29,046 bases of DNA from a virus. The translations under genes were made by a program, and so were the position numbers. The stretch is taken from IMG/VR virus record IMGVR_UViG_3300030109_003137, positions 1-29,046 of that record; one strand, 5' to 3'. This document shows, one piece after another, positions 8,164 through 16,637 of this stretch. The notes under the pieces are model-generated. The model made no database searches, was not told the DNA's origin, and saw only the letters and a list, made by a program, of their open reading frames with translations. Numbering within the stretch: position 1 is the stretch's first letter; each line of letters starts with the position of its first letter.

Positions 8164-10584
8164 TTATCTAGGCTCAAACGCCTCTAAATTAAATCCTCCA
8201 CCTATAGTATCATTACCTGAAGACTCAAAGTTTTTAGGTGCTTTACCTGTTTTTCTTTGATCTATAAGCTCTGACTGTTGAGATGCTTGGATTTTAGTTC
8301 TTTCATCTTTACGATCTTCTTTTTGTTTTTCTCTATTTTTCATTCCATCAACTTCAATTCCTTTTAATTGCATGTTGTATTGGAACTCTAAAGCCATAAG
8401 CTCTTTTTTAGCTTCTATTTCCATAATCATTCTTTGACTATCAAAATCTGCTTGAGCTTTAGCTAATTGTATTTTACTCTGCGTTAACGCTTGATCTTTT
8501 TGTACTTCAGCTTGAGCAGATGCTTGAGCAGCTTGTTGATTAGACTGAGATTGAGCTTGAATATTTTCTAATTGCATTTGTCTATCTCTCTCTTGCTTTT
8601 TAGCTCTTCTAATTTTTAATAATTCATTAGCTAACCTTAAATTTCTAACTTCTCTAATATCTATAGCGTCTTCTAGCTCTATGCTTTGTTGTTGAATAGC
8701 CATTTGAATATTGTTTTCTAACAACTGTTTTTCTTCTTCGTCTGGAGTTAATTCTAAGAAAATTCCAAAATCATAAAGATATAACTCTGATAATTCTTCT
8801 AAAGTTCCAACATTAGAATGACCAATAGCGTTTATGAACGCCTCTCTTGTTGGAGAATATTCTAAAACATCAGATATTCTAAGTGACAAACACTCTGCTA
8901 TTTCAGCTGTTAAAAATAATCCTGATTGTAAAATATGTCTTGTTGCTGTATTAGAGTTTGCTGCTGCTATTTTTTGTATACCGACTAAAGCGTTTTTATC
9001 TGGCATGCTACCATCTCTAGCTTCATTAAGTCCGGTAACATCGCGGATCATTTGTAAATAGTAATTGTAGTTATTTATTAATGCAGCAATTTTATTACCA
9101 CCACTACCACTTGTTATTTCTCGTATAGGTACTTTACCTGGGTTAATATCACCTTCACTTGTGAATGATCTACCAATTACAGATCCAGTTTGGAAGAACA
9201 TATTTAAAGCTTCTTGTGGATTATAGTTTGTTCCATTACCAAGATCAACTTCTGCTAAACCATCAGCATCAAGATAAACTCCATCTGGAACCATTCTTGA
9301 CATTACTTGTTGTAGTTTTAAATGAGTAAGTTGTATCATATCTGCAAATCCAGTAATTCTTCTTACTAAAGATTCTATCTTACCATTATACATTCTAGGT
9401 GCTACAATAGCATAGTTCATTTTAACTTTAGTAAAATCACTTTTTGGCCTCATCATGTTTGATGCCATCTCCCATTTAAGTAACTTATCAGTACCAAGAA
9501 TTAAAGCGCCATCATAAAGACACTCTATAGATCTTTGTAGCTTCATATAGTTACCTTCAGCGTCTGCTGGAGGATTAAATGTATCATCTTTTTCTATAGC
9601 TTTATTAGCACCTGTTCCAGTTTCTTTTAACTTGTAAACTTCGTTCATATAAGTTTTATAGTTAAAGTATAAAACTTGAATTTTATTATTATCTGCTTTA
9701 TCGCTAGAGTATCTACTTTGATTATTATTTCTGTTGAACGTTTTGTTTTTTGCAATATCACTTAACTCTTCTTCTGTTAAGTGAGGAAATTGTTTAGCTA
9801 GTTCATTTATTGGTATAGATTTTACTTCACCTACATAATATACATCGTCAAAATAAGGGGAGTCAGTGTAAGAATAAACAAGGTTTGCAGGATCTACATA
9901 ATCTATTGTTATACCTTCAGATGTATTAAAGCCACTTTTAACAGCTCCAATACCTAATACTGTTAAATCGTAATAAAATCTCTTTTTTATTAGTTCATAT
10001 CTATTACCTTCAAATAGAACATTTAAAGCTTGTTCTTCAGCTATTTCTATTGCTTGTTTATATTCTAATTGCATATGTAGAGCTAGTTCTTCTTCTGAAC
10101 CTGGTAGCTCTTTCATATCAGTCTCTCTAGTATTAACACCTAACTGTTGAGCCATTTCTTTGTCAAACTCCATCATTTGCATATCACCAGCAATAGCTTC
10201 CATATAGTCAGATCTTTGTTTTGATCCGTTAGCATCTATTGAAAAAGCTTTTATATCATAAGTTCTTTCAGCAATACCATTTACTACAATGTCTACGAAT
10301 TTAGGAATAATTGGAACAGGACTCCAATCTAAATTAAGATAAGATAAATCTCCATTTATAGATAATTCATCTTTATATTTTTGAACTGATTGTTCTCCAC
10401 GTGCATATAATCTTAAATTATGAAAATTATTAGAATTATGCGTATACTTATTATTGTTTCTATCATCATTAAACCACTCTGTCTCTATAGCTTTAGCAAC
10501 TTTTAAACCATATTCGTAGCTAAGCTTTTCAGCATCGCTGACCGTTTGACTAGGGAAATAACTTTTTACAACAGACTCTGCCAT
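8164..10584 (-). CDS. Portal protein
   Basis: This 806-residue protein lies between TerL and the scaffold/capsid genes, where the portal is expected. The N-terminal two thirds are mixed alpha/beta with 'DWSPVPIIPKFVDIVVNGI' near residue 95, a segment typical of portal wing/clip regions, 'YDLTVLGIGAVKSGF' near 207, and MIRDVTGLNEARDGSMPD near 515-530, the 'D.TG.....G' signature seen in many podovirus portals just before the crown. The last about 170 residues are Gln/Ala/Lys/Glu-rich coiled coil (QAQSQSNQQAAQASAQAEVQ), forming a long barrel or crown as in long crAss-like portals. It is separated from TerL by only 4 bases. The twelve-subunit ring would be the channel for DNA packaging and the seat of the tail. 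Confidence 0.85.
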   Translation of the reverse strand: MAESVVKSYFPSQTVSDAEKLSYEYGLKVAKAIETEWFNDDRNNNKYTHNSNNFHNLRLYARGEQSVQKYKDELSINGDLSYLNLDWSPVPIIPKFVDIVVNGIAERTYDIKAFSIDANGSKQRSDYMEAIAGDMQMMEFDKEMAQQLGVNTRETDMKELPGSEEELALHMQLEYKQAIEIAEEQALNVLFEGNRYELIKKRFYYDLTVLGIGAVKSGFNTSEGITIDYVDPANLVYSYTDSPYFDDVYYVGEVKSIPINELAKQFPHLTEEELSDIAKNKTFNRNNNQSRYSSDKADNNKIQVLYFNYKTYMNEVYKLKETGTGANKAIEKDDTFNPPADAEGNYMKLQRSIECLYDGALILGTDKLLKWEMASNMMRPKSDFTKVKMNYAIVAPRMYNGKIESLVRRITGFADMIQLTHLKLQQVMSRMVPDGVYLDADGLAEVDLGNGTNYNPQEALNMFFQTGSVIGRSFTSEGDINPGKVPIREITSGSGGNKIAALINNYNYYLQMIRDVTGLNEARDGSMPDKNALVGIQKIAAANSNTATRHILQSGLFLTAEIAECLSLRISDVLEYSPTREAFINAIGHSNVGTLEELSELYLYDFGIFLELTPDEEEKQLLENNIQMAIQQQSIELEDAIDIREVRNLRLANELLKIRRAKKQERDRQMQLENIQAQSQSNQQAAQASAQAEVQKDQALTQSKIQLAKAQADFDSQRMIMEIEAKKELMALEFQYNMQLKGIEVDGMKNREKQKEDRKDERTKIQASQQSELIDQRKTGKAPKNFESSGNDTIGGGFNLEAFEPR

Positions 10585-10588
10585 ATTA

Positions 10589-12805
10589 TTATTTAATTAT
10601 TTGTGACATATTTCCAGTATTTTTAAATTTAGAAATACTTATATTTAACTTGGGTTTATCTACTTTAGCATTAGGTCTATATAAATGTCTATTACAAGCC
10701 ATTATTGCTAGACCAGAGCTTATAGAAGCATCAAACTTTGTTCGTTTATTTATATCAAACTTTGTCCACTCATTTAGTAACTCGTTAAAATATAGATCTC
10801 CAAACGTTCCATCTTGCTTCATGCCCACGTGATCATTGATGTACATTTCAATAGCTGCCGCGTGAGCTTGTTTAATATCTTCGCTTGAGTTTGGTATACC
10901 TCCAACTTCTTTTTCTGCTACAGATAGCTTATTCCAAACTTTATCTGGTCTGTTCATACTAAAACCTCTATAACCTCTACGTCTTAGATAATATAGTAAT
11001 CTTGGTTTATTATTTTCTGCTAGTATTGGCATACCGTAAAAAACGCAAGCCATAAGTACATCTTCAAAAAACATCTCAGCGGTTTGTGGTCTTGCAAGGT
11101 ATTCTAAAAAAAATGTATTAGCAGGAGCATCTTCCATGCTAAACTTTGTTAATCCATGTAACGCTCCTTTAGAGCCTTTACCATCAACAGTACCACTAAT
11201 ATCGTAACTATCACAGCCGAACGCACCAATGTGTTCATTTCTTGGGTACTTAATTCCATTTTTTAATGTTACTCTATTTTGCAAATTACTAGGTGGTATC
11301 CAACTTACTTTAAATCTTCCGTTTGGATCTGGAGTAAAAACTACTTGAGTATCTTTAACTCCATTTGTCCATTGAAAACTACCAACTGTAACACCTAGTG
11401 TTCTACCTAGCTCTTCGTTATAATCTATTTGCTCGTATATTTTAACTAAGTTAAATATACTATTTTTTGTCTCATCTCTAAACGCATGCTCTGTCGTTCT
11501 TGGAAACTGACGATAAAACTCGTTTAATGCATCTTGATCACCTTTTAAACCATCAACTTCGTTTTGCCAATGATCAATAACACCAACATCTATTAATTCA
11601 CCGTCGGGTCCAAAAGTCTCTTGTCCTGGAGTGTTGAAGACAGGTCTTCCAAACTCATCAATAAAACCTTCATAGTTCCATTCCATTGGGATAAACAAAG
11701 CATATAAACCAGAGCGTGTTTGGCCATTTCTATTTCTTTTTGTGACATCACTGTCGTTATATAACTTTTTAAAGTTATCTCCACCTTTATCTAAAGCATT
11801 AGATGTTGATCCCATCATACACTTACCAATAATTCTACTACCTAATCTAAGACATGTTTTTGTAACACGCCAGTTATTTAATATATTATCAGGTCTTTCC
11901 CACTTACCACTTTCATCATGAACTAGTAACGCTAATTTCTCACCATCATAACTATTATCACCAGTGTTTTTCCAGTCAATAGTTGTATCTAATCCTTTTA
12001 ACTCCTCTAACTTTTCGTTAGTTGTTATTTTTTTACGAGTAAACTTACTTGCAGGAACTCTATATGCTAACTCTGTTTTAGGTCGATCCATACCATCTTG
12101 AATCGGCTTAAAGAAAAACGGATAGTTTATACTAATTGGTACAACTTTGTCTGTAAACATTTTTTTAGCATCACTACCACTTTTAGATAGTATCCCATAT
12201 CTACTATCACTCGATATAGTTGCTAAGTTAACTGTTTCTGCTGAACTCATAAAAGAAAACCCAGAACGTCTGTTTTTTAAATAGCACATTCCGTAGCATC
12301 TTTTGTCAGCTTTACACGCCTCCCAAAATATAAAGAACAACCTGTTGGCCTCTCTAAAATCTGGAGCACCAACATCAATTTTACTCCATTGTAAATACAT
12401 ATAATGTGTTCCAACTATATAAGTATCTACTCCATTATTTTTAAACCAAAAACCTTCTTCACGACGTTTAAACTCTTCGTCAATATATTCGTACCACTGC
12501 TCTTTGTTTTCGTCTGGATAGTTTCTCCAATCAAATATATTTTTTAATCTACTAAGCTCTTTTGGATTTTCAAACTTAACCCATTTATTTTTCTTATGTT
12601 TAAACACCTCTTTAGGTGATTTTGGTAAAGCTATATGTAATCCTTGTATATCATATATTTCACCAATTTGCCCAGTTTTAGATATTACAACAACATCATG
12701 CTCTTTGTTATATCCGTACTTCCACTTTTTACCTTTATTCATACGACTAATTGTCGTATTTTTAATTGGTTCAACTATCTTATATAAACTTTGCTCGTAA
12801 CTCAT
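10589..12805 (-). CDS. terL: Terminase large subunit (packaging ATPase/nuclease)
   Basis: This 738-residue motor pumps DNA through the portal and cuts concatemers. The ATPase part has a divergent Walker A-like strand/loop at residues 173-184 (MCYLKNRRSGFSF, lacking the usual GKS/T) and a Walker B, LALLVHDE, at 291-298 with the catalytic DE pair. A coupling-like segment MMGSTSNALDKGG lies at 330-342. The nuclease part has GAFGCDSYD with Asp532, a second acidic site in ILAENN (Glu597) and further Asp residues near 675, the pattern of the RNase H-like terminase nuclease. The protein is longer than T4 or lambda terminases but similar to those of crAss-like and marine podovirus-like phages as I recall. 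It starts 4 bases inside the end of the upstream small gene (ATGA-type junction). Confidence 0.92.
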   Translation of the reverse strand: MSYEQSLYKIVEPIKNTTISRMNKGKKWKYGYNKEHDVVVISKTGQIGEIYDIQGLHIALPKSPKEVFKHKKNKWVKFENPKELSRLKNIFDWRNYPDENKEQWYEYIDEEFKRREEGFWFKNNGVDTYIVGTHYMYLQWSKIDVGAPDFREANRLFFIFWEACKADKRCYGMCYLKNRRSGFSFMSSAETVNLATISSDSRYGILSKSGSDAKKMFTDKVVPISINYPFFFKPIQDGMDRPKTELAYRVPASKFTRKKITTNEKLEELKGLDTTIDWKNTGDNSYDGEKLALLVHDESGKWERPDNILNNWRVTKTCLRLGSRIIGKCMMGSTSNALDKGGDNFKKLYNDSDVTKRNRNGQTRSGLYALFIPMEWNYEGFIDEFGRPVFNTPGQETFGPDGELIDVGVIDHWQNEVDGLKGDQDALNEFYRQFPRTTEHAFRDETKNSIFNLVKIYEQIDYNEELGRTLGVTVGSFQWTNGVKDTQVVFTPDPNGRFKVSWIPPSNLQNRVTLKNGIKYPRNEHIGAFGCDSYDISGTVDGKGSKGALHGLTKFSMEDAPANTFFLEYLARPQTAEMFFEDVLMACVFYGMPILAENNKPRLLYYLRRRGYRGFSMNRPDKVWNKLSVAEKEVGGIPNSSEDIKQAHAAAIEMYINDHVGMKQDGTFGDLYFNELLNEWTKFDINKRTKFDASISSGLAIMACNRHLYRPNAKVDKPKLNISISKFKNTGNMSQIIK

Positions 12806-13077
12806 TTTGATCTGCCTTCCGCGAAACCTTTAAATACTCTGTCTTTTTTCTCTTCAAGTGTCTTTCCTTCCAAAAGACCTTCTTCTTCTTGTATACGGTT
12901 GAGTATTTCAAATGCATCAAATATAGCTAGTTTTTTAGTTGCTGCAGCATTTTTCAGTCTATCTGCTGAAATATCATCATCACTATCAACAATAGCTTCT
13001 TTAGCTACTTTAATTAATTCTTCAACCGCTTTGTGCCCAGCTTGGATTATACGCTTCTTCGTCTCCTTGATATTCAT
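12802..13077 (-). CDS. Terminase small subunit candidate
   Basis: I place the start at the internal ATG of 13077 (MNIKETKKRIIQAGHKAVEE, 91 residues) rather than 13125, because the longer form adds a hydrophobic stretch that only mirrors the end of the gene upstream in another frame. The protein is helical and charged, with LKNAAATKKLAIFDAFEILN near the middle. It overlaps the TerL start by 4 bases, the classical place of the small terminase subunit that recognises viral DNA. I see no obvious HTH, so the role is from position and size. Confidence 0.55.
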   Translation of the reverse strand: MNIKETKKRIIQAGHKAVEELIKVAKEAIVDSDDDISADRLKNAAATKKLAIFDAFEILNRIQEEEGLLEGKTLEEKKDRVFKGFAEGRSK

Positions 13078-13612
13078 ATTTAATTGTAATAAATTTAGAT
13101 AAAGCTCTATACATTCTAACACCATCTACAACAAATTCGTATGTAGATACAGGATCAAACCCTACTAAATCACCAACATCAACTATTCCGTCAGAATATC
13201 TTACAATACCTACTAGTGGTTTTTCTGATTCAATATTAAATTTATCAACCGCTTTTATAGGTTGAACAAAACAATAACCAGGTAAAGGTTTCCATTTTTC
13301 GTTTGTTTTGTAAAGAAATATTTGATCTTCTGAAACTATATATTGACCTTCTTTAAAATAGCTTCTACTGTTCTTTTCAATTTTCTTTACATTATGCCAT
13401 CTACGAAAAACATTGTGATGAACTAATATTGTATCACCTTCTTTAATATCTGTATTATTAATTTTAGGTGCACTTAATACTATAGCTTCTCTATTAACGT
13501 ATTGATGATTATATATTTCTGTATTTACTATTAATTTTTTATCATCAATATCTACAGTGTTATTATATCTATCACCTTTAGGTTTTATTAAAAACCCATA
13601 CACGCCTTTCAT
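13022..13612 (-). CDS. Tandem GroES-like co-chaperonin candidate
   Basis: This 196-residue protein seems to hold two GroES-like halves. Half one (about 5-75) has GFLIKPKGDRY, REAIVLSAP and IKEGDTILVHHNVF, matching the co-chaperonin order 'keeps ... G.V..... vk.GD.V.....'. Half two (about 108-178) repeats it with LPGYCFVQPIK, PLVGIVRYSDG, VDVGDLVGF and a final FITIKY. Each half resembles the small beta barrel of GroES or T4 gp31, though the mobile loop is poorly defined. It lies three genes from the holin, just before the terminase genes and far from the phage GroEL/GroES pair. It may be a second, specialised lid for the chaperonin or a virion protein that borrowed the fold. No function can be proven from sequence. 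Confidence 0.5.
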   Translation of the reverse strand: MKGVYGFLIKPKGDRYNNTVDIDDKKLIVNTEIYNHQYVNREAIVLSAPKINNTDIKEGDTILVHHNVFRRWHNVKKIEKNSRSYFKEGQYIVSEDQIFLYKTNEKWKPLPGYCFVQPIKAVDKFNIESEKPLVGIVRYSDGIVDVGDLVGFDPVSTYEFVVDGVRMYRALSKFITIKYEYQGDEEAYNPSWAQSG

Positions 13613-13833
13613 TAGTACTCTAGATTATATTCTACAGACACTGCCATGTTCTTGTTAAAGTCTTTCCATGGAAGAACGTCTTTGTCTTTTTTAATGTAAA
13701 TGGAAAATTTATTTTTTTCTTCTATAATATCGCATATAGTATGACCACCATACACTTCTTGCCCAACGGCGTAGTGCATGGCGTCATTCTTGTAATCTTT
13801 ACCGATACTAATCTTTCTTATCAGCTTCGACAT
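13612..13833 (-). CDS. Small conserved hypothetical protein
   Basis: This 73-residue protein (MSKLIRKISIGKDYKNDAMH) is beta-rich with 'YAVGQEVYGGHTICDIIEE' and looks like a small single-domain barrel. Its stop overlaps the start of the tandem GroES-like gene by one base and its start overlaps the coiled-coil gene by 26 bases, so the three are translated together. The motif 'VGQ.V.GG' is similar to small SH3-like barrels, but I cannot assign a family. Confidence 0.55.
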   Translation of the reverse strand: MSKLIRKISIGKDYKNDAMHYAVGQEVYGGHTICDIIEEKNKFSIYIKKDKDVLPWKDFNKNMAVSVEYNLEY

Positions 13834-14113
13834 TTTCTTCTTTATAATTTATTACTCCAGTTTGGATATTAATATCGTAAGTACCATATTCTTTTTCAAA
13901 CTCGTTCTGCATAATTGTTAACTGATCTTGAATAGTAGTTATGTTATGTAGCATATTATGCTTTCTTGTTTCTAGCATACCAAGATCTAACTGAGCTCGA
14001 TTAATAGTATTTACAATACCTTGAACTTTTTGTAGTTGTTCATCAGTAATTTTTTCTGCCTTAGGTTTAAGGTCTACGATTTTCTCCTTTTTAGGAGTTT
14101 TTACTTTTGCCAT
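13808..14113 (-). CDS. Small coiled-coil protein
   Basis: This 101-residue protein has a Lys-rich start (MAKVKTPKKEKIVDLKPKAE), then a long amphipathic helix (about 20-82) containing LQKVQGIVNTINRAQLDLGM with heptad-like hydrophobic spacing, and a short charged tail. It is preceded by an A/T-only leader made of TTAAATTAAA repeats. Proteins like this are common near the packaging genes of marine phages, as I recall, but I know no function. An assembly or spanin-like role is possible; there is no signal peptide. Confidence 0.55.
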   Translation of the reverse strand: MAKVKTPKKEKIVDLKPKAEKITDEQLQKVQGIVNTINRAQLDLGMLETRKHNMLHNITTIQDQLTIMQNEFEKEYGTYDINIQTGVINYKEENVEADKKD

Positions 14114-14143
14114 GATTTAATTTAATTTAAGTTAATTATTTAT

Positions 14144-14860
14144 TTATACAGTCCCTGACAATATTAGTTGTATAGGGCTAACATTATATAAAACGTCGTT
14201 GTTAGTAATAGCATCAACGTTTGCTTTTGTTAAAGTTATTTGTGTAGCTGAGTCTACAGTTTTAATAGTACCAAGCACAGCATCATCTACAGCGTGGATA
14301 ACATCTCCTGGCGCAAATAATAATGTAGCATCTTTAGTGTCTAATGTTATTACTGTTTGCGTACCAGCTGCAAAATTATCTTCATTTACTTGGACTGTAG
14401 TTCTGAAATCTAAAGCGCCTTTAGCAATAGCCGCTACGTATAAATCTCCACTAACAGGTATTTCTTCACCAGATAAGTTTACATTAGCTATATTTAGATA
14501 TATTAAATCTCCATCGTTAAAGTCACCAGAAGCTACAGGAACGTAGCCAACTAAATTGTTAAACCAACCTGGAGTATCTACAGCAGCTCCTGTTGTTCCT
14601 AGAGTTGTAGGTGCTACATCGATACTAACATTAGCTTCGTCGCTTGGAGTTGGAATGTGACTTGTAGCAAACAGCAAATCTATACCAACCATTGTTTGAT
14701 CAGCACCATTAGTACCTCTTACTATAACTTTTATACCATCTATTGAACCGCCTTTAAACCCTTCAACTTTATGCCAGTCGAAAAGTATTTCAGTGTCTGC
14801 ATAAGCTGCTGCTTGTATGCTTGCCGGCATTACCGGTGATACTTTTGTGTATGTTCTCAT
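14144..14860 (-). CDS. Virion-like protein, decoration or head-fibre candidate
   Basis: This 238-residue protein is rich in Val, Thr, Ala, Gly and Asp with few charged helices (for example FKGGSIDGIKVIVRGTNGAD and VTIDL-type strands), so it is probably all beta. It has the composition and cleaner codon use of an abundant virion protein and resembles in style the 111-residue protein at 16638-16973. Starting MRTYTKVSPVMPASIQAAAY, it lies beside the holin rather than near the capsid gene. Capsid decoration or a head fibre is the most likely role but not proven. Confidence 0.5.
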   Translation of the reverse strand: MRTYTKVSPVMPASIQAAAYADTEILFDWHKVEGFKGGSIDGIKVIVRGTNGADQTMVGIDLLFATSHIPTPSDEANVSIDVAPTTLGTTGAAVDTPGWFNNLVGYVPVASGDFNDGDLIYLNIANVNLSGEEIPVSGDLYVAAIAKGALDFRTTVQVNEDNFAAGTQTVITLDTKDATLLFAPGDVIHAVDDAVLGTIKTVDSATQITLTKANVDAITNNDVLYNVSPIQLILSGTV

Positions 14861-14864
14861 TTTT

Positions 14865-15257
14865 TTATTTTTTTACTTTTTCAAGGCTACGTCCTCCGAA
14901 ATAAGCCCCGATTACTGTTATTAATACTAGTTGAAGAAGGTCCACATACGAATCCTTCACATTAAAGTTAATTGCACCAGCATCAATAAATATTAATAGC
15001 ATCGTGCATACTATTAAGAATATAAGTGTCATTGGACGTACATTCTTGCTAAGCCATGAATCTGACTTTAAATCTGCTTCCCAACGAGATGTGATGTTTT
15101 TTTCCATCTCAACTTGATAATTAGCAATTAATTCTTTTATTTTTCTTTCAGCTTCGAGCTTTTCTTCTTTAGATGTAGTTAAGTTATCAACAACTCCACC
15201 TACACTCTTAATAAGATCAGCAGCACCACCTGAAAACATTTTAGTTAATATACTCAT
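14865..15257 (-). CDS. Holin, 3TM/GTA-type family
   Basis: This 130-residue membrane protein begins with an amphipathic segment (GGAADLIKSVGGVVDNL, 10-26), then a charged helix with KEEKLEAERKIKEL (30-43) and EKNITSRWEADLKSDSWLSK (52-71), followed by two clear membrane spans (about 75-93 and 106-122) and GGRSLEKVKK at the end. The segment 'SRWEADLKSDSWLSKNVRP' is characteristic of the GTA_holin_3TM family. Holins make holes in the cell membrane and time lysis. Its start codon overlaps the stop of the small membrane protein before it (ATGA), so the two are coupled. Confidence 0.85.
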   Translation of the reverse strand: MSILTKMFSGGAADLIKSVGGVVDNLTTSKEEKLEAERKIKELIANYQVEMEKNITSRWEADLKSDSWLSKNVRPMTLIFLIVCTMLLIFIDAGAINFNVKDSYVDLLQLVLITVIGAYFGGRSLEKVKK

Positions 15258-15472
15258 TTAGTTTTTACTTTTTCAAACGAACTAATACCAAAGCAACCTA
15301 AAGTTACCCATACAAATGAATTATAAACAACTTCATTTATAATTAAATCTTTATCAGCTATCACACTAGTACCAAGATCAGCTACAGCAAATAATACCAT
15401 AACTACAAACGAAGCAAAACCTACTACGTTCTTTTCATTAATTTCGTTTTTATCTTTAAATAAACTCCACAT
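15254..15472 (-). CDS. Small two-span membrane protein, holin partner candidate
   Basis: I use the ATG at 15472 (MWSLFKDKNEINEKN, 72 residues); an upstream ATG at 15511 only extends into the preceding gene. The chosen start follows the previous stop in the arrangement TAATATG, which recurs through this genome. Two hydrophobic segments (about 15-35 and 45-63) flank a short polar turn, and the end is KVKTK. Translationally coupled to the 3TM-type holin, it could be a second holin, an antiholin or a pinholin-like subunit. The role is inferred from neighbours. Confidence 0.6.
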   Translation of the reverse strand: MWSLFKDKNEINEKNVVGFASFVVMVLFAVADLGTSVIADKDLIINEVVYNSFVWVTLGCFGISSFEKVKTK

Positions 15473-15473
15473 A

Positions 15474-15869
15474 TTATATTTTGTTTTTTTCCCAAGGAAG
15501 ACTATTATCACCCTCTATTAATCTTTCTCCAGTATGAGGATTAATAATGTAGCCATTATCTCTTTTCCAGGTTTCACCATGAAAGTAAACAGCATCATCG
15601 TCATAGGTTTCTGTACCTAGTTTCATTGCTGTTATATGTTGCATTTCATGAAGTATAGCTTGTTTTAACATAGGATCATCTGAACGTAAATTTTTATTTA
15701 CATAAATAGATCCGTCCATGTTAGCTTCTGCCATTACATTAGCATCAAGTTCTTTTCTTATTATAGGAGTTCCAGATATATTATTTTTGGTTTTACCAAA
15801 CTTTAATTTACTTTTAATATCTCCACCTCTAGCTTGTAATCCTCTTGATGAACCTAGTTTAAATCCCAT
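15474..15869 (-). CDS. Zinc metallopeptidase-like protein (HExxH)
   Basis: This 131-residue protein has HEMQH at residues 74-78 in the helix LKQAILHEMQHITAMKLG, the zinc-binding and catalytic motif of gluzincin-type metallopeptidases (His74, Glu75, His78). A possible third ligand is His97 or Glu99 in VYFHGETW. The preceding strand GSIYVNKNL fits the usual edge strand. The N-terminus is basic (LGSSRGLQARGGDIKSKLKF). It has no signal peptide. It lies between a basic DNA-binding-like protein and the holin pair, so a role in virion maturation, DNA ejection or lysis is possible. The fold is likely; the substrate is unknown. Confidence 0.7.
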   Translation of the reverse strand: MGFKLGSSRGLQARGGDIKSKLKFGKTKNNISGTPIIRKELDANVMAEANMDGSIYVNKNLRSDDPMLKQAILHEMQHITAMKLGTETYDDDAVYFHGETWKRDNGYIINPHTGERLIEGDNSLPWEKNKI

Positions 15870-16192
15870 TAAGCTAACTTATTTTTCTTTTTTCCGTACA
15901 TTTTTTTTGGGCTATTACCCATGTTAAAAACCTTGTACTCTTCAGGATTCATATAATTTTTCTTAGGAGATCTTTCAGCTTTAGAAGCATGTACTGCTTT
16001 ACGGTGAGCGTCTGATTTATACTTTTTCTTAGGAGATTTCTTACCATACATTTTATTAGGTGAATCTTCTGGAGCAGCCTCAATAGCCGCTGCTAATTCT
16101 GGTGCTTTTTCTTTTAGAATTTTTTGTCCACCAATTAGAGCTTTCATCATTGGTGATTTACCGTGCATTTTAAATGGTTTTTTTCCGTACAT
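15869..16192 (-). CDS. Basic repeat protein with SPKK/MYGKK motifs
   Basis: This 107-residue, very basic protein carries repeated short motifs: KMYGKK at about 48-53 and again near 97-102, a leading MYGKKPFKMHGKSP, and SPxK units (KSPMM, DSPNK, KSPKKKYK, RSPKKNY, NSPKKMYGKK). SPKK motifs in eukaryotic H1 histones bind the minor groove of AT-rich DNA; here this is only an analogy. A short helical, less basic segment (ALIGGQKILKEKAPELAAAI) lies near the N-terminus. Its stop overlaps the start of the metallopeptidase gene (TAATG). It may be a packaged DNA-binding protein or a capsid-cement type protein. Confidence 0.6.
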   Translation of the reverse strand: MYGKKPFKMHGKSPMMKALIGGQKILKEKAPELAAAIEAAPEDSPNKMYGKKSPKKKYKSDAHRKAVHASKAERSPKKNYMNPEEYKVFNMGNSPKKMYGKKKNKLA

Positions 16193-16193
16193 A

Positions 16194-16634
16194 TTATCTT
16201 TCTTTGTCTTTGATCATATCATCAATAGCTTTATTATAAACTTTATCAGTATATGATTTATTGTTATAAAAAATACTTCTATCTGAAGTCGGCAAATCCT
16301 CTTCGCCTAGTAAAATTCTGTAAATTCTACTTATTAGCTGGCTGCATTTAAACGATGTTTTAAATACTGAATATTTTATTGTAGTTCTATTTCTTTGTCT
16401 CCACACTTCGACCCAACCAGCAGATCGTAATCTCTCCCATCTTTCTTTATCCCAAGAGTATGTATATGTTCCATCAATAAACTCTTGTCTTGTAAAACGC
16501 TTCTTACAGTCTAAATAAATTAGCAACTCTAAGTCTGCATCTTTTAACCCGTAAGTCTTACAGGCCCATTTTCTAACGAGCCTGTAATACTTAAGGATTT
16601 GTAATTCACGAATATCGTGACTAGTTAATCTCAT
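16194..16634 (-). CDS. Winged-helix DNA-binding protein
   Basis: This 146-residue protein has the order helix-helix-HTH-wing: LELLIYLDCKKRFTRQEF, then WDKERWERLRSAGWVEVWRQ (recognition helix plus first wing strand) and RNRTTIKYSVFKTSFK (second wing strand), similar to MarR-type winged helices. A C-terminal helical extension follows. It is coupled to the basic repeat gene by a TAATATG junction. Lying within the late module it could regulate late transcription, or be a virion protein using the fold. Similar genes occur in marine phage structural blocks, from memory. Confidence 0.6.
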   Translation of the reverse strand: MRLTSHDIRELQILKYYRLVRKWACKTYGLKDADLELLIYLDCKKRFTRQEFIDGTYTYSWDKERWERLRSAGWVEVWRQRNRTTIKYSVFKTSFKCSQLISRIYRILLGEEDLPTSDRSIFYNNKSYTDKVYNKAIDDMIKDKER

Positions 16635-16637
16635 CTA

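Noticed and set aside
10589-12805. Firm assignment to crAss-like phages (Crassvirales)
   Set aside because: TerL, portal and adaptor styles are compatible, but without searching I cannot separate this from other marine podovirus-like groups, and the giant virion RNA polymerase genes typical of crAss-like phages are not in the window.
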